DNA from: Zoogloeaceae bacterium
Lineage (GTDB): Bacteria > Pseudomonadota > Gammaproteobacteria > Burkholderiales > Rhodocyclaceae
Length of the DNA: 64,000 nt
Direction: 5' to 3'
Assembly (NCBI GenBank): GCA_024235595.1
Contig: JACKMC010000012.1
Span: 1 to 64,000 of the forward strand
Positions 35,492 to 45,081 of the stretch are shown piece after piece; the stretch's first letter is position 1; each line of letters starts with the position of its first letter. The translations under genes and the position numbers were made by a program. The notes below the pieces were generated by a model. It was given only the letters and a program-made list of their open reading frames with translations. It ran no database searches and was not told the DNA's origin.

Positions 35492-36718
35492 TCATGTTCG
35501 CCCTCCGCGCATCACCTGGCGATTCTCCCAGTCGATACGTAGCAGGATCGCGAGCGCGATGCAGTTGGCGACGATGCCCGAACCGCCGAAACTCATCAGC
35601 GGAAGAGTGAGACCCTTGGTCGGCAACAGACCCATGTTCACGCCCATGTTGATGAAGGACTGCACCCCGATCCACAGTCCCAGACCCTGCGCCACGAGTC
35701 CGGAGTAAAAGCGCTCGAGGCTGATTGCCTGGCGACCGATCACGAAGGCGCGCTGGACGATCAGCGCGAACAGCGCCACCACGGCCAGGACGCCGACGAA
35801 GCCGAGCTCCTCGGCGATCACCGCGAGCAGGAAGTCGGTGTGGGCTTCGGGCAGGTAGAAGAGCTTCTCCACGCTCGCGCCCAGACCGACGCCGAACCAC
35901 TCGCCACGACCGAAGGCGATCAGCGCATGCGAGAGCTGGTAGCCCTTGCCGAAGGCGTCCTGCCATGGATCCATGAAACCCAGGATGCGCTGGCGACGAT
36001 ATTCCGAGAAGGTGATCAGCAGGATGAAGCCGAGCGCTGCAACCACGGCCAGCAGCGCGAACAGCCGCACGTTGATGCCACCGAGAAAGAGGATGCCGAA
36101 GGCGATCGCGGTGATGACCACGAAGGCGCCGAAATCCGGCTCCTTGATGAGCAGGAAACCGACCGACAGAATCACCGCGGCCATGGGCAGAAAACCACGT
36201 CTGAAGCTCGACATGAATGGCAGCTTGCGCACCGTGTAGTCGGCGGCATACAGCGCCGCGAAGAGCTTCATGAGCTCGGACGGCTGGAGGTTGATGACGC
36301 CCAGCGGCAGCCAGCGGCGGGCGCCGTTCACCTCGCGCCCGAGCCCCGGAATCAGCACCACGATGAGCAGCACCACGCCGACGATGAAGAGCCACGGCGC
36401 CGCTTCCTGCCAGCTTCGCATCGGCACCTGAAACGCCAGCGTACCGGCCACCAGGCCGATGCCGAGGAAGATGCTGTGGCGCACCAGGAAGTAGGTCGAC
36501 TGGTTGCCGGTGAACCGGCTGCCCTCGGCGGTGGCGATCGACGACGAATAGACCATCACCAACCCGAACAGCAGCAGCGCAATCGCCGACCAGATCAGCA
36601 CCATGTCGAGCTCGGCCGCGGGCGTGGTGGGCGCTTGCAGGCGGCCACCCGGATTGCGGCCCGGCGATGCCTGCCGGTGGCCGGCCAGAAAACCGTACAG
36701 TGCCGAAGCGAACTTCAT
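35492..36718 (-). CDS. ftsW: cell division protein FtsW (SEDS glycosyltransferase)
   Basis: This 408-residue polytopic protein is the septal peptidoglycan polymerase of the SEDS family, partner of FtsI. It has about ten membrane segments, with VMVYSSSIATAEG, GREVNGARRWLPLGVINLQPSELMKLF, AFGRGEWFGVGLGASVEKLFYLPEAHTDFLLAVIAEELGFVG and TKGLTLPLMSFGGSG. A hydrophilic N-terminus of about 35 residues precedes the first helix. Its ATG overlaps the murD stop (ATGA). Confidence 0.97.
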   Translation of the reverse strand: MKFASALYGFLAGHRQASPGRNPGGRLQAPTTPAAELDMVLIWSAIALLLFGLVMVYSSSIATAEGSRFTGNQSTYFLVRHSIFLGIGLVAGTLAFQVPMRSWQEAAPWLFIVGVVLLIVVLIPGLGREVNGARRWLPLGVINLQPSELMKLFAALYAADYTVRKLPFMSSFRRGFLPMAAVILSVGFLLIKEPDFGAFVVITAIAFGILFLGGINVRLFALLAVVAALGFILLITFSEYRRQRILGFMDPWQDAFGKGYQLSHALIAFGRGEWFGVGLGASVEKLFYLPEAHTDFLLAVIAEELGFVGVLAVVALFALIVQRAFVIGRQAISLERFYSGLVAQGLGLWIGVQSFINMGVNMGLLPTKGLTLPLMSFGGSGIVANCIALAILLRIDWENRQVMRGGRT

Positions 36719-38115
36719 GCTGCCACCACCTGCGGCAATCGCCGCACCGCATTCACGAAAACTTCGGCCCGATGCGCATAGTTGCGATACATGTCGAGAC
36801 TCGAGCAGGCCGGTGACAGCAACACCGCATCGCCGCGCTGGGCGAGCGCGTTCGCACGCGCCACGGCCTCATCCATGTCGGCCACATGCTCCAGTGCAAC
36901 GCCGCAATCCGCGACCGCCTGAGCGATCAGCGGTGCGTCGCGCCCCAGCAGCACCACCGCGCGGGCGTACTTGACGAAGGGCTCGGCCAGCGGCGAAAAA
37001 TCCTGCCCCTTGCCATCGCCGCCGGCGATCAGCACCACCTTCTGGCGCAAGCCTTCGAGCGCGGCGACGGTGGCGCCCACATTGGTGCCCTTTGAATCGT
37101 CGTAGAAGATCACCCCGTCGTCGCGGCGGGCGACCTGCTGGACCCGATGGGCGAGCCCCCGAAAGGCGCGCAGCGCCTCGAGTAGCGGCGCCCAGGGCAG
37201 CTCGATGGCGCGGCACAAGGCCAGCGCCGCCAGCGCATTGGCCGCGTTGTGGGCGCCGGCCAGCGCCAGCTCGCTGCGCGCGATGCGACCGAACGCGGGC
37301 AGGCCCAGCCATTCGCCGTCGGCGTCGAGTTCGAGCCCGTACTCTTCGGCGGATCGGGGCGCGTCGGTGCCGAACCATCGCTGACGGCGCCCGGGAATCG
37401 CCATCGCGGCGACCCGCGAATCCTCCCGGTTGAGCACCATCACGCCCTCGCCCTGAAAGATCCGCGCCTTGGTGGCGGCGTATGCGGCGATATCCGCATA
37501 GCGATCGAGATGATCGTCCGAAACGTTGAGCACCGTCGCCGCATCGGGATCGAGGCTGTACATGGTCTCGAGCTGGAAGCTGGAGAGCTCGAGCACCCAT
37601 GCTTCAGGCAAGGGCTCGTCGCGATCGAGATGATCGATCAACACCGCCAGCGCCGCCGGGCTGATGTTACCCGCCACCGCGGTACGCAATCCCGCTGCCC
37701 GGGCCATATCGCCGGCGAGCGCGGTAGTGGTGGTCTTGCCGTTGGTGCCGGTGATGGCGATGATGCGGGTCTGCTGGCGCACGCCCAGTTCGCGCAGCGC
37801 GAGCGCAAGCAGCTCCATTTCGCCGGTGATAGCCAGGCCGAGCGATCGTGCCCGATCGACGAGCGGCATGCGGGGGTCGAGACCCGGGCTGATTGCTACG
37901 GCATTCACGCCGTCGAGCAGGGACGCATCGAAGGGGCCGAGAACACAGTCGGCGCCAGGCGCAACGCGCGCCAGTTCGGCGCTCCGCGGCACCGCCGGAC
38001 GACTGTCCGCGACGCGCAGCCGGGCACCGCAACGGCTCAACCAGGCAGCCATTGCCAGCCCGGACTCCCCGAGCCCGAGCACCAGCACCTGCTTGTCGCG
38101 CCACTGTGTATTCAT
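36715..38115 (-). CDS. murD: UDP-N-acetylmuramoylalanine--D-glutamate ligase
   Basis: This 466-residue Mur ligase adds D-Glu. It has VLVLGLGESGLAMAAWLSRCG, the P-loop IAITGTNGKTTTTALAGDM, VLELSSFQLETM, NVSDDHLDRY and FYDDSKGTNVGATVAALEG. I placed the start at the ATG at 38,115, two bases after the mraY stop; the frame runs on to 38,802 but there it only shadows mraY. It is coupled to ftsW by an ATGA overlap. Confidence 0.97.
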   Translation of the reverse strand: MNTQWRDKQVLVLGLGESGLAMAAWLSRCGARLRVADSRPAVPRSAELARVAPGADCVLGPFDASLLDGVNAVAISPGLDPRMPLVDRARSLGLAITGEMELLALALRELGVRQQTRIIAITGTNGKTTTTALAGDMARAAGLRTAVAGNISPAALAVLIDHLDRDEPLPEAWVLELSSFQLETMYSLDPDAATVLNVSDDHLDRYADIAAYAATKARIFQGEGVMVLNREDSRVAAMAIPGRRQRWFGTDAPRSAEEYGLELDADGEWLGLPAFGRIARSELALAGAHNAANALAALALCRAIELPWAPLLEALRAFRGLAHRVQQVARRDDGVIFYDDSKGTNVGATVAALEGLRQKVVLIAGGDGKGQDFSPLAEPFVKYARAVVLLGRDAPLIAQAVADCGVALEHVADMDEAVARANALAQRGDAVLLSPACSSLDMYRNYAHRAEVFVNAVRRLPQVVAA

Positions 38116-38117
38116 CG

Positions 38118-39206
38118 TTATCGCAGCTTCAGGGTTGAGAGACCGAACAGCACCAGCATGATGGTGATGATCCAGAAGCGAACCACCACCTGAGTTTCCT
38201 TCCAGCCACCGAGTTCGTAGTGGTGATGCAGCGGCGCCATGCGGAAGATCCGCTTGCCGCCGGTGACCTTGAAGTACAGCACCTGCACCATCACCGACAT
38301 TGCCTCGGCGACGAACAGCCCGCCCATGATGAAGAGCACGATCTCCTGGCGCACGATCACCGCGACGGTGCCCATTGCGGCGCCCAGCGCGAGAGCCCCG
38401 ACATCGCCCATGAAGACTTCCGCCGGATAGGCGTTGAACCACAGGAACCCGAGGCCCGCCCCGGCCATCGCACCGCAGAACACTGCCAGCTCGCCGGCAC
38501 CCGGGATATAGGGCAGGCCCAGGTACTTGGAGAAGCCGGCGTGGCCTGCCACATAGGCGAAGATCGCGAGCGCCGCCGACACCATTACGGTGGGCATGAT
38601 CGCGAGGCCGTCGAGGCCGTCGGTGAGGTTCACCGAGTGGCTGGTGCCATTTATGACGAAGTAGCTGAGCACGATGAAACCGATCGCCCCCAGCGGATAG
38701 GCGACCGATTTGAAGAAGGGCACGATCAGCTCGAGCTGCACCGCGGCGTCGGCGGTGAGGCCCAGATAGACCGCCGCGCCCGCGGCGATGAGTGAGGTCC
38801 ACAGGTATTTCCAGCGGCTCGCGAGACCCTTGGGATCACGGTGCACCACCTTCTTCCAGTCATCGACCCAGCCCACAGCACCGAAACCCAGGGTCACCAG
38901 CAGCACCGTCCACATGTAGCGATTGCTGAGATCGCCCCACAGCAACATGGTGATGCCGATCGCGATAAGAATCAGCGCGCCGCCCATGGTCGGCGTGCCG
39001 GCCTTGGTGAGATGCGACTTGGGGCCATCGTCGCGCACCGCCTGGCCGATCTTCTTGGCGGCCAGCCAGCGGATCACCGCCGGGCCGAAAATGAAGGAGA
39101 TACCCAGCGCGGTCAGGGCAGCCAACACCGTGCGCAGCGTGATGTAGCCGAACACGTTGAAGGCGCGAATGTCCTGGCCCAGCCAGATTGCAAGTTCAAG
39201 CAGCAT
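38118..39206 (-). CDS. mraY: phospho-N-acetylmuramoyl-pentapeptide transferase
   Basis: This 362-residue integral membrane enzyme makes lipid I by moving phospho-MurNAc-pentapeptide to undecaprenyl phosphate. It has KAGTPTMGGALIL, the metal-binding VGWVDDWKK, SHSVNLTDGLDGLAIMP, VFMGDVGALALGAAMG and APLHHHYELGGWKETQVVVRFWI. About ten membrane helices are visible. It lies 45 nt after murF, one of the wider gaps in the cluster. Confidence 0.98.
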   Translation of the reverse strand: MLLELAIWLGQDIRAFNVFGYITLRTVLAALTALGISFIFGPAVIRWLAAKKIGQAVRDDGPKSHLTKAGTPTMGGALILIAIGITMLLWGDLSNRYMWTVLLVTLGFGAVGWVDDWKKVVHRDPKGLASRWKYLWTSLIAAGAAVYLGLTADAAVQLELIVPFFKSVAYPLGAIGFIVLSYFVINGTSHSVNLTDGLDGLAIMPTVMVSAALAIFAYVAGHAGFSKYLGLPYIPGAGELAVFCGAMAGAGLGFLWFNAYPAEVFMGDVGALALGAAMGTVAVIVRQEIVLFIMGGLFVAEAMSVMVQVLYFKVTGGKRIFRMAPLHHHYELGGWKETQVVVRFWIITIMLVLFGLSTLKLR

Positions 39207-39251
39207 GCTTTAGTTCCTGCCGGCGGCCCCGTGACGCCGGCGCGGCATTCC

Positions 39252-40643
39252 TCAATTCGTTTTCTCGACAATCGCCTCGATCACACGCTCCATGCGCATG
39301 AATCGCGACCCCTTGACCAGCACCACGGTATCGGCGTCCATCTGCTTGCGGACCGCCGATACCAGCTCCTCGAGGCGGGTGTAGTGGTATCCGCCCTCGC
39401 CAAAATTGCGGGCCGCCACCGCACTCACCTCGCCCAGCGCAAAAAGCTGATCGACCCCCTGGCTCTTGGCATAGCCGCCGACCTCGTCGTGGAGCTGCCC
39501 GCTGGTTTCGCCGATCTCGCCCATATCGCCCAGCACCAGCAGCTTGCGACCCGGCGTGGCGGCCAACACGTCGATGCCAGCCCGCACTGAATCCGGATTG
39601 GCGTTGTAGCTGTCGTCCAGCACCACGGCGCCGTTCACGCCGCGCTTGCGCTGCAGCCGCCCCTTGGCGCCGGCGAAACCCCCGAGCCCGACACTGACCG
39701 CCTCATCGCTGACCCCTGCGGCAAGCGTTGCGGCAGCCGCCGCCAGCGCATTGCGAACGTTGTGGACGCCGGGCGCCTGCAACTCGAAATCGATCCGGCG
39801 ACCCGAATTTTGCACCGCAACAGTCGCCCCGAGCCCTTTCAGAATGTAACGACCGGCGACCTCGGCCCCGGTATCGGCCTCCAGCCCAAAGCGCAGCACC
39901 GGCCGATCCTGGTTGAGGCCGGTCCAGTAGGCCGCAAAGGGATCGTCCGCATTGATCACCGCCACCCCGTCGGCACCCAGGCCCGCGTAGATCGCACCCT
40001 TTTCGCGCGCCACTTCGTTCAACCCGCCCATGCCCTCGAGGTGGGCGCGCTGGGCGTTGTTGACCAGCGCCACGGTCGGTGCCGCGATTGCGGTGAGATA
40101 GGCGATCTCGCCGGGATGATTCATTCCCATTTCGATCACCGCGGCGCGGTGGTGGGCGCGCAGACCCAACAGGGTGAGCGGCAGGCCGATGTCGTTGTTG
40201 AAATTTCCGGCAGTGGAGAGCACGGCGAGATCCGGGTCGAAGCCATCCATCGCGGCCTGGGCGCGCAGGATTGCCGCACACATCTCCTTGACCGTGGTCT
40301 TGCCGTTGCTGCCGGTAATGCCGATCAGCGGCAACACGAACTTGCTGCGCCAGTGCGCGGCGAGCCTGCCCAACGCGAGCCGGGTATCGTCGGCGATTAC
40401 GAGCGGCAAGGGCGCTTCGCCGGTTTGCGAATCGGCAAAGCTGCGATCCACCAGCGCCGCCACCGCACCGCCCGCGGCCACCGCGGCGAGGAAGTCGTGG
40501 CCGTCGAAACGCTCGCCTCGCAAGGCAACAAACAATTGGCCGGGCCTGATCGCCCGGCTATCGCTACCCACCTCGTCGAAGCTGGCCTTTCCGCGCGCTT
40601 CTCCGCCCACGGCGAGGGCCGCTTCGAGCAGATCCATCATCAT
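39252..40643 (-). CDS. murF: UDP-MurNAc-tripeptide--D-alanyl-D-alanine ligase
   Basis: This 463-residue Mur ligase adds D-Ala-D-Ala. It has RPGQLFVALRGERFDGHDF, the P-loop LIGITGSNGKTTVKEMCAAIL, NFNNDIGLPLTLL, VIEMGMNHPGEI, LDDSYNANPDSV and VLGDMGEIG. Three tandem ATGs occur at the start; the first (40,643) overlaps the murE stop as ATGA and has GGAGG upstream within murE. A frame nine codons longer is less likely. Confidence 0.97.
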   Translation of the reverse strand: MMMDLLEAALAVGGEARGKASFDEVGSDSRAIRPGQLFVALRGERFDGHDFLAAVAAGGAVAALVDRSFADSQTGEAPLPLVIADDTRLALGRLAAHWRSKFVLPLIGITGSNGKTTVKEMCAAILRAQAAMDGFDPDLAVLSTAGNFNNDIGLPLTLLGLRAHHRAAVIEMGMNHPGEIAYLTAIAAPTVALVNNAQRAHLEGMGGLNEVAREKGAIYAGLGADGVAVINADDPFAAYWTGLNQDRPVLRFGLEADTGAEVAGRYILKGLGATVAVQNSGRRIDFELQAPGVHNVRNALAAAAATLAAGVSDEAVSVGLGGFAGAKGRLQRKRGVNGAVVLDDSYNANPDSVRAGIDVLAATPGRKLLVLGDMGEIGETSGQLHDEVGGYAKSQGVDQLFALGEVSAVAARNFGEGGYHYTRLEELVSAVRKQMDADTVVLVKGSRFMRMERVIEAIVEKTN

Positions 40644-42145
40644 GCCCGGCCCTCCTGTTGTCGTTCCCAAGCCTGAAGCGCCTTGCGCACTTCGGCGATA
40701 TCCGAATACGGCAGTCGCTGGCCATGCACTTCCTGGTAGGGCTCGTGTCCCTTGCCGGCCACCACCACCACGTCGTTGGCGCCAGCCTCGAGCACCGCGC
40801 GAAGAATCGCCTCGCTGCGGTCGACCACCTGCTCGGCATGCGCACCGGCTCCCGCCGCAATGTCGACAAGGATCGCAAGCGGATCCTCACTGCGCGGGTT
40901 GTCACTGGTGATCAGCACCCGGTCCGCACACGTGCGTGCCACTTCGCCCATCATCGGACGCTTGCCCGCATCACGGTCGCCGCCGCAGCCGAAGACGCAG
41001 GTCAGCCTGCCCCTGCGGGCCTCGGCACTGCCCCGCGCAGCCTCGAGCACCTGCGCCAGGGCATCGGGCGTATGCGCGTAGTCGATGATCACCAGAGGTT
41101 CACCGATGCCACCCACCAATTGCATGCGACCTTCGGGAGGCGTCATGCGGGCCGCCACGGTCGCCGCCTCTTCAAGGCTGACGCCGCGCTGTAGCAGCGC
41201 CGCCAGCACCGCCAGCAGGTTCGACACGTTGAATCGGGCCACCATGCGCGGATGCAGGCTCGCCTGCCCGCCACCCCAGTTGGCCTCGAACTGCAACCCG
41301 GCGGCGGTGGTGCGTACGCCTCGCGCAGCCAGGATCTCGGCGCCCGGGACCGCAGCCAGGTTGGCATCGATCTGCGTATATCCGATCACCCGTGCTCCCC
41401 GCGAGACGAGTCGCCGCGCCAGCGCGAGACCGAAGTTGTCGTCGAGGTTGATGATCGAGGCCTCGATGTCGGGAAACTCGAACAGTTTCGCCTTTGCCTC
41501 GGCATAGCGTTCCATGCTGCCGTGGTAGTCGAGATGGTCGCGGGTGAGATTGGTATGGATTGCCAGGTCGAAGCGCGCTCCGTTTACGCGCCCCTGGTCA
41601 AGACCGATCGACGACACCTCCATTGCCGCCGCGCCTGCCTTCTCGCGGAGGAAGTCCACCAGCAGGCGGTGCAGGGCGATCGCATCGGGGGTGGTATTGA
41701 GCCCCGGTTTGAGCGCGCCGGGGAACCCGGTGCCAAGGGTACCGATCACGCCGCAACGCAGGCCCAGGTCGGTCAACGCGCGGGCCAGCCACTGGCTCAC
41801 GGTGGTCTTGCCATTGGTACCGGTAACGCCCGCCAACCACAACTGCTCACTGGGTCTGCCATAGACCTCGTCGGCAAGAAATCCCGAAAGTTCGCGCAAG
41901 CCTTCCACGCCGAACTCAGGCACCGGGCAGTGCTCCGGCCGCTGCCCACCCAGCGCCTCCCACAGCACCGCGGAAGGGCCGCGGGCGAGGGCCTCAGCAA
42001 TGAAGCGCCGCCCGTCGCTGCGCTGCCCCGGAAACGCAAGAAACGCCTCGCCAGGCGCCACGCTTCTCGAATCGGCACTCAGGCCTGCGAGGCTTACCCC
42101 CTGGGCACGCATCCGCTCGAGGAGTTGAATGGCGGCCTGGCTCAC
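40640..42145 (-). CDS. murE: UDP-MurNAc-L-Ala-D-Glu--meso-diaminopimelate ligase
   Basis: This 501-residue Mur ligase has LSADSRSVAPGEAFLAFPG, the P-loop GVTGTNGKTTVSQWLARAL, MEVSSIGLDQGRVNG, DHLDYHGSMERYAEAKAKLF, VIIDYAHTPDALAQVLEAAR and TSDNPRSEDPLAI. The DNPR motif is diagnostic for ligases using meso-diaminopimelate, as expected for a Gram-negative. It overlaps ftsI by 4 nt upstream and murF by 4 nt downstream. Confidence 0.97.
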   Translation of the reverse strand: MSQAAIQLLERMRAQGVSLAGLSADSRSVAPGEAFLAFPGQRSDGRRFIAEALARGPSAVLWEALGGQRPEHCPVPEFGVEGLRELSGFLADEVYGRPSEQLWLAGVTGTNGKTTVSQWLARALTDLGLRCGVIGTLGTGFPGALKPGLNTTPDAIALHRLLVDFLREKAGAAAMEVSSIGLDQGRVNGARFDLAIHTNLTRDHLDYHGSMERYAEAKAKLFEFPDIEASIINLDDNFGLALARRLVSRGARVIGYTQIDANLAAVPGAEILAARGVRTTAAGLQFEANWGGGQASLHPRMVARFNVSNLLAVLAALLQRGVSLEEAATVAARMTPPEGRMQLVGGIGEPLVIIDYAHTPDALAQVLEAARGSAEARRGRLTCVFGCGGDRDAGKRPMMGEVARTCADRVLITSDNPRSEDPLAILVDIAAGAGAHAEQVVDRSEAILRAVLEAGANDVVVVAGKGHEPYQEVHGQRLPYSDIAEVRKALQAWERQQEGRA

Positions 42146-43884
42146 ATGCGCTCCCGCGCCGCTTCCTGCTGCGCGACCTGCAGCGGCACCAGCGGTGCAT
42201 CCGGCGCCACGCCGAGCGCGCGCAGTGCGCCGGAGGCGATCTGACCGAAGACGGGCCCGGCGACCTGACCTCCGTAGTATTCCTTGCCACTGGGTTCATC
42301 GACCATCACCGCAATCACCAGACGCGGATCCGACATCGGTGCGATGCCGACGAAAGAAGCCACATATCGACGGCTGTAGCGCCCACCCTCGAGTTTCTGC
42401 GCGGTGCCGGTCTTGCCGCCCACGCGGTAGCCGGATATCTGCGCTGCCGGTGCGGTGCCGCCGGGCTGCACCACCATCTCCAGCATTGCCCGGATTTCGC
42501 GCGCGGTCTGCGCCGAAAACACCTTGCGACCAGCGGCCGGCGTCCCGAGCTTCTTGGTCAGCGACACCGGCACGAGCTCACCATCGCGCGCAAAGGTGAG
42601 ATAGGCGTGGGCCATCTGCATCACGGTGACCGAAAGGCCATGACCATACGACATGGTGGCCTGCTCGATCGGCCGCCACGTCTTGGCAGGACGCAGGCGC
42701 CCGCCCGCCTCGCCGGGGAAGCCCAGGCCGAGGGGTGCGCCAAAGCCGAGCTTGTCGAAGAAGGTCCACATTTGCTCGGGCGGGAAGGACAGCGCGATCT
42801 TGGCGACCCCGATATTGGAAGATTTCTGGATCACCTCGGCAACCGTCAGCATGCCGTGCTTGTGCGAATCGGAGATCGTGGCGTTGCCGATGGTCATGCG
42901 TCCGGCCGAGGTATCGATCACCGTATCGAAGCGGTACCTGCCCTTCTCGAGGCCCAATGCCGCTGTAAAGGGCTTCATCGTGGAACCCGGCTCATAGGTG
43001 TCGGTGAGGGCGCGATTGCGAAGCTGCGCGCCGGTGAGTCCCTCGCGGTTGTTGGGATTGAACACCGGGTTGTTGACCAGCGCGAGCACTTCGCCGGTAC
43101 GCGCATCGAGCACCACCGCACTGGCCGCCTTGGCCTTGTATTTCCTGACCACGTCGCGAAGCGCCGTATAGGCCAGGTACTGGATCTTGCTGTCGATCGA
43201 GAGCGTGACGTCACCACCCTCCTGCGGCAGGCGGATCGACTCCACGTCCTCGATGATGTGACCGCGGCGGTCCTTGATCACGCGCCGTGATCCGGGCTTG
43301 CCCATCAGCTTGCTGTCGTAGGCGAGCTCGATGCCCTCCTGGCCATGATCGTCGACGCCGGTGAAGCCCAGCACATGGGCGGTCACCTCCCCACCGGGAT
43401 AGTAGCGACGGTATTCCTGCTGCAAATGGATGCCCGGCAGCTTGAGTTCTGCAACCTTCTGCGCCACCTCCGGGGGCAATTGCCGCTTCAGGTAGGCAAA
43501 ATCCTTCTCGGAAGCCAGCTTGCGGTTCAACTCACGCACATCGAGGTCCAGCAAGCCGGCGAGCCGGCGAGCCTGCGCGGGCTGCAACCTGGCGTCTTCG
43601 GGAATCGCCCACACCGACTTGACCGGCGTGCTCACCGCGAGCACGTCTCCGTTGCGATCCATGATCCGCCCGCGGGTGGCCGGCATCTCGATCACCCGCG
43701 CATAGCGGGAAGCGCCCTTGGCCTGCAGAAAATCGTCCTTCACCCCCTGCAGATAGGCCGCCCGTCCAATCAGCGCAACCGAACAGCCGAGCAGCGCCAG
43801 CAGCACGAAACGTGGCCGCCACACCGGCAAGCCCTTGTCGAGCAGCGGGTTGTGATTGAACGTCACTCCATGGGCGCGCTTCAT
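42142..43884 (-). CDS. ftsI: peptidoglycan transpeptidase FtsI (PBP3)
   Basis: This 580-residue septal class B penicillin-binding protein has a single N-terminal membrane helix (RFVLLALLGCSVALIGRAAYLQ), a pedestal domain (MPATRGRIMDRNGDVLAVS), and a transpeptidase domain with STMK (within EPGSTMKPFTAALGLEKG), SSN (VIQKSSNIGVAKIA) and KTGT (GYRVGGKTGTAQKLEGGRY). The ATG at 43,884 overlaps the ftsL stop (ATGA); the open frame extends to 44,010 as a shadow of ftsL. Confidence 0.97.
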   Translation of the reverse strand: MKRAHGVTFNHNPLLDKGLPVWRPRFVLLALLGCSVALIGRAAYLQGVKDDFLQAKGASRYARVIEMPATRGRIMDRNGDVLAVSTPVKSVWAIPEDARLQPAQARRLAGLLDLDVRELNRKLASEKDFAYLKRQLPPEVAQKVAELKLPGIHLQQEYRRYYPGGEVTAHVLGFTGVDDHGQEGIELAYDSKLMGKPGSRRVIKDRRGHIIEDVESIRLPQEGGDVTLSIDSKIQYLAYTALRDVVRKYKAKAASAVVLDARTGEVLALVNNPVFNPNNREGLTGAQLRNRALTDTYEPGSTMKPFTAALGLEKGRYRFDTVIDTSAGRMTIGNATISDSHKHGMLTVAEVIQKSSNIGVAKIALSFPPEQMWTFFDKLGFGAPLGLGFPGEAGGRLRPAKTWRPIEQATMSYGHGLSVTVMQMAHAYLTFARDGELVPVSLTKKLGTPAAGRKVFSAQTAREIRAMLEMVVQPGGTAPAAQISGYRVGGKTGTAQKLEGGRYSRRYVASFVGIAPMSDPRLVIAVMVDEPSGKEYYGGQVAGPVFGQIASGALRALGVAPDAPLVPLQVAQQEAARERM

Positions 43885-44147
43885 TTCGTCACCTCGACCA
43901 CCACCAGCGTGCCATCGGCTGGTGGACGCATGCCGAGGCGCTCGCGGGCGATCTTTTCGACGCGCGCATGCGAGGCCCAGGTACTTTGCTCGAGCTGGAG
44001 CTGCCCCCACTCGACCTCGAGTTCGTGCATGCCGGTCTGCTCACGCTCATATTCCGAATAGAACTTCCGCGCCTGATGCTGGGCCGCCACCAGACCCAGA
44101 GCGCTCAGCACCACCAATAGCACCAGAATTGCGTTCATGCGTCCCAT
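43881..44147 (-). CDS. ftsL: cell division protein FtsL
   Basis: This 88-residue bitopic protein has a short cytoplasmic start, one membrane helix (AILVLLVVLSALGLVAAQHQAR) and a periplasmic coiled coil (YEREQTGMHELEVEWGQLQLEQSTW) followed by IARERLGM. It links FtsB, FtsQ and the FtsWI synthase. FtsL sequences diverge, so the assignment relies on topology and position between rsmH and ftsI. The ATG lies one base after the rsmH stop; an internal ATG three codons in is also possible. Confidence 0.93.
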   Translation of the reverse strand: MGRMNAILVLLVVLSALGLVAAQHQARKFYSEYEREQTGMHELEVEWGQLQLEQSTWASHARVEKIARERLGMRPPADGTLVVVEVTK

Positions 44148-44148
44148 C

Positions 44149-45081
44149 TCAAGCCCCCAGTCGCTCGGCCACCCGCATCACGGCGCTGCGCGATCGCGGA
44201 TTGGCGGAGACTTCGGCCGAAGAAGGTCGCACCGCCTTTCCAACCAGCCGCATTTCGGGCGCGGGCATTTCGGCCGCCCTGAGCGGCAACCGGGAAGGCA
44301 GTTGTGGCGGACGCGAGGCATCGCGCATGAAGCGCTTGACGATGCGATCTTCGAGCGAATGAAAGCTGATGACCACCAGGCGCCCACCGGGCTTGAGCCT
44401 CGCCATGCACTGCGGCAGCGCTAGCGCAAGCTCCTCGAGTTCCTGGTTGATGAAAATCCGTAGAGCCTGGAAGGTGCGCGTCGCGGGATGCTGGCCCGGC
44501 TCGCGTGTGCGGACCGCCTTCTCCACGATCTCGGCAAGTTGTCGAGTGGTTGTAACAGGCTGCCCTTCCCGAGCAGCAACAATCGCCTTTGCAATCGCAT
44601 AAGCAAACCGCTCTTCTCCATAATCCCTTATGACCTCCGTAATCTGGCCGAGCTCAGCCGTTGCCAGCCAATCCGCCACGGTGAAACCGCGGCTGGTATC
44701 CATTCGCATGTCGAGCGGCGCATCGAACCTGAAGCTCATGCCGCGTGCCGCGTCGTCGAGTTGGGGTGAGGAAACCCCGATATCCAGCAACACGCCGTCC
44801 ACTGCATGGATGTCGAGGTGGTCGAGCATCTCTGCGAAGTGGCTGAACGCTTCGTGAATCAAGGTGAAGCGGGGGTCCTTGATCGACTCCCCCGCCGCGA
44901 TCGCCGTCGGATCGCGGTCGAAGGCGATCAATCGCCCCGCCGGGCCGAGGCGCTCGAGGATGAGCCTGCTGTGACCGCCGCGACCGAAGGTGCCATCCAC
45001 GTAGACCCCGTCCGCAACGATGCCCAGCGCCTCGACCGCCTCGCAGAGCAACACGCTGGTGTGTTCCGGCATGGCGATCAC
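44149..45081 (-). CDS. rsmH: 16S rRNA (cytosine1402-N4)-methyltransferase
   Basis: This 310-residue enzyme methylates N4 of C1402 in 16S rRNA. It has PEHTSVLLCEAVEAL, the SAM motif VDGTFGRGGHSRLILERL, FDRDPTAI, LDIGVSSPQLDDAARGMSFRFDAPLDMRMD, ATRTFQALRIFINQEL and VISFHSLEDRIVKRFM. I use the GTG at 45,081, which overlaps the mraZ stop as GTGA; an ATG three codons later is the alternative. Confidence 0.97.
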   Translation of the reverse strand: MIAMPEHTSVLLCEAVEALGIVADGVYVDGTFGRGGHSRLILERLGPAGRLIAFDRDPTAIAAGESIKDPRFTLIHEAFSHFAEMLDHLDIHAVDGVLLDIGVSSPQLDDAARGMSFRFDAPLDMRMDTSRGFTVADWLATAELGQITEVIRDYGEERFAYAIAKAIVAAREGQPVTTTRQLAEIVEKAVRTREPGQHPATRTFQALRIFINQELEELALALPQCMARLKPGGRLVVISFHSLEDRIVKRFMRDASRPPQLPSRLPLRAAEMPAPEMRLVGKAVRPSSAEVSANPRSRSAVMRVAERLGA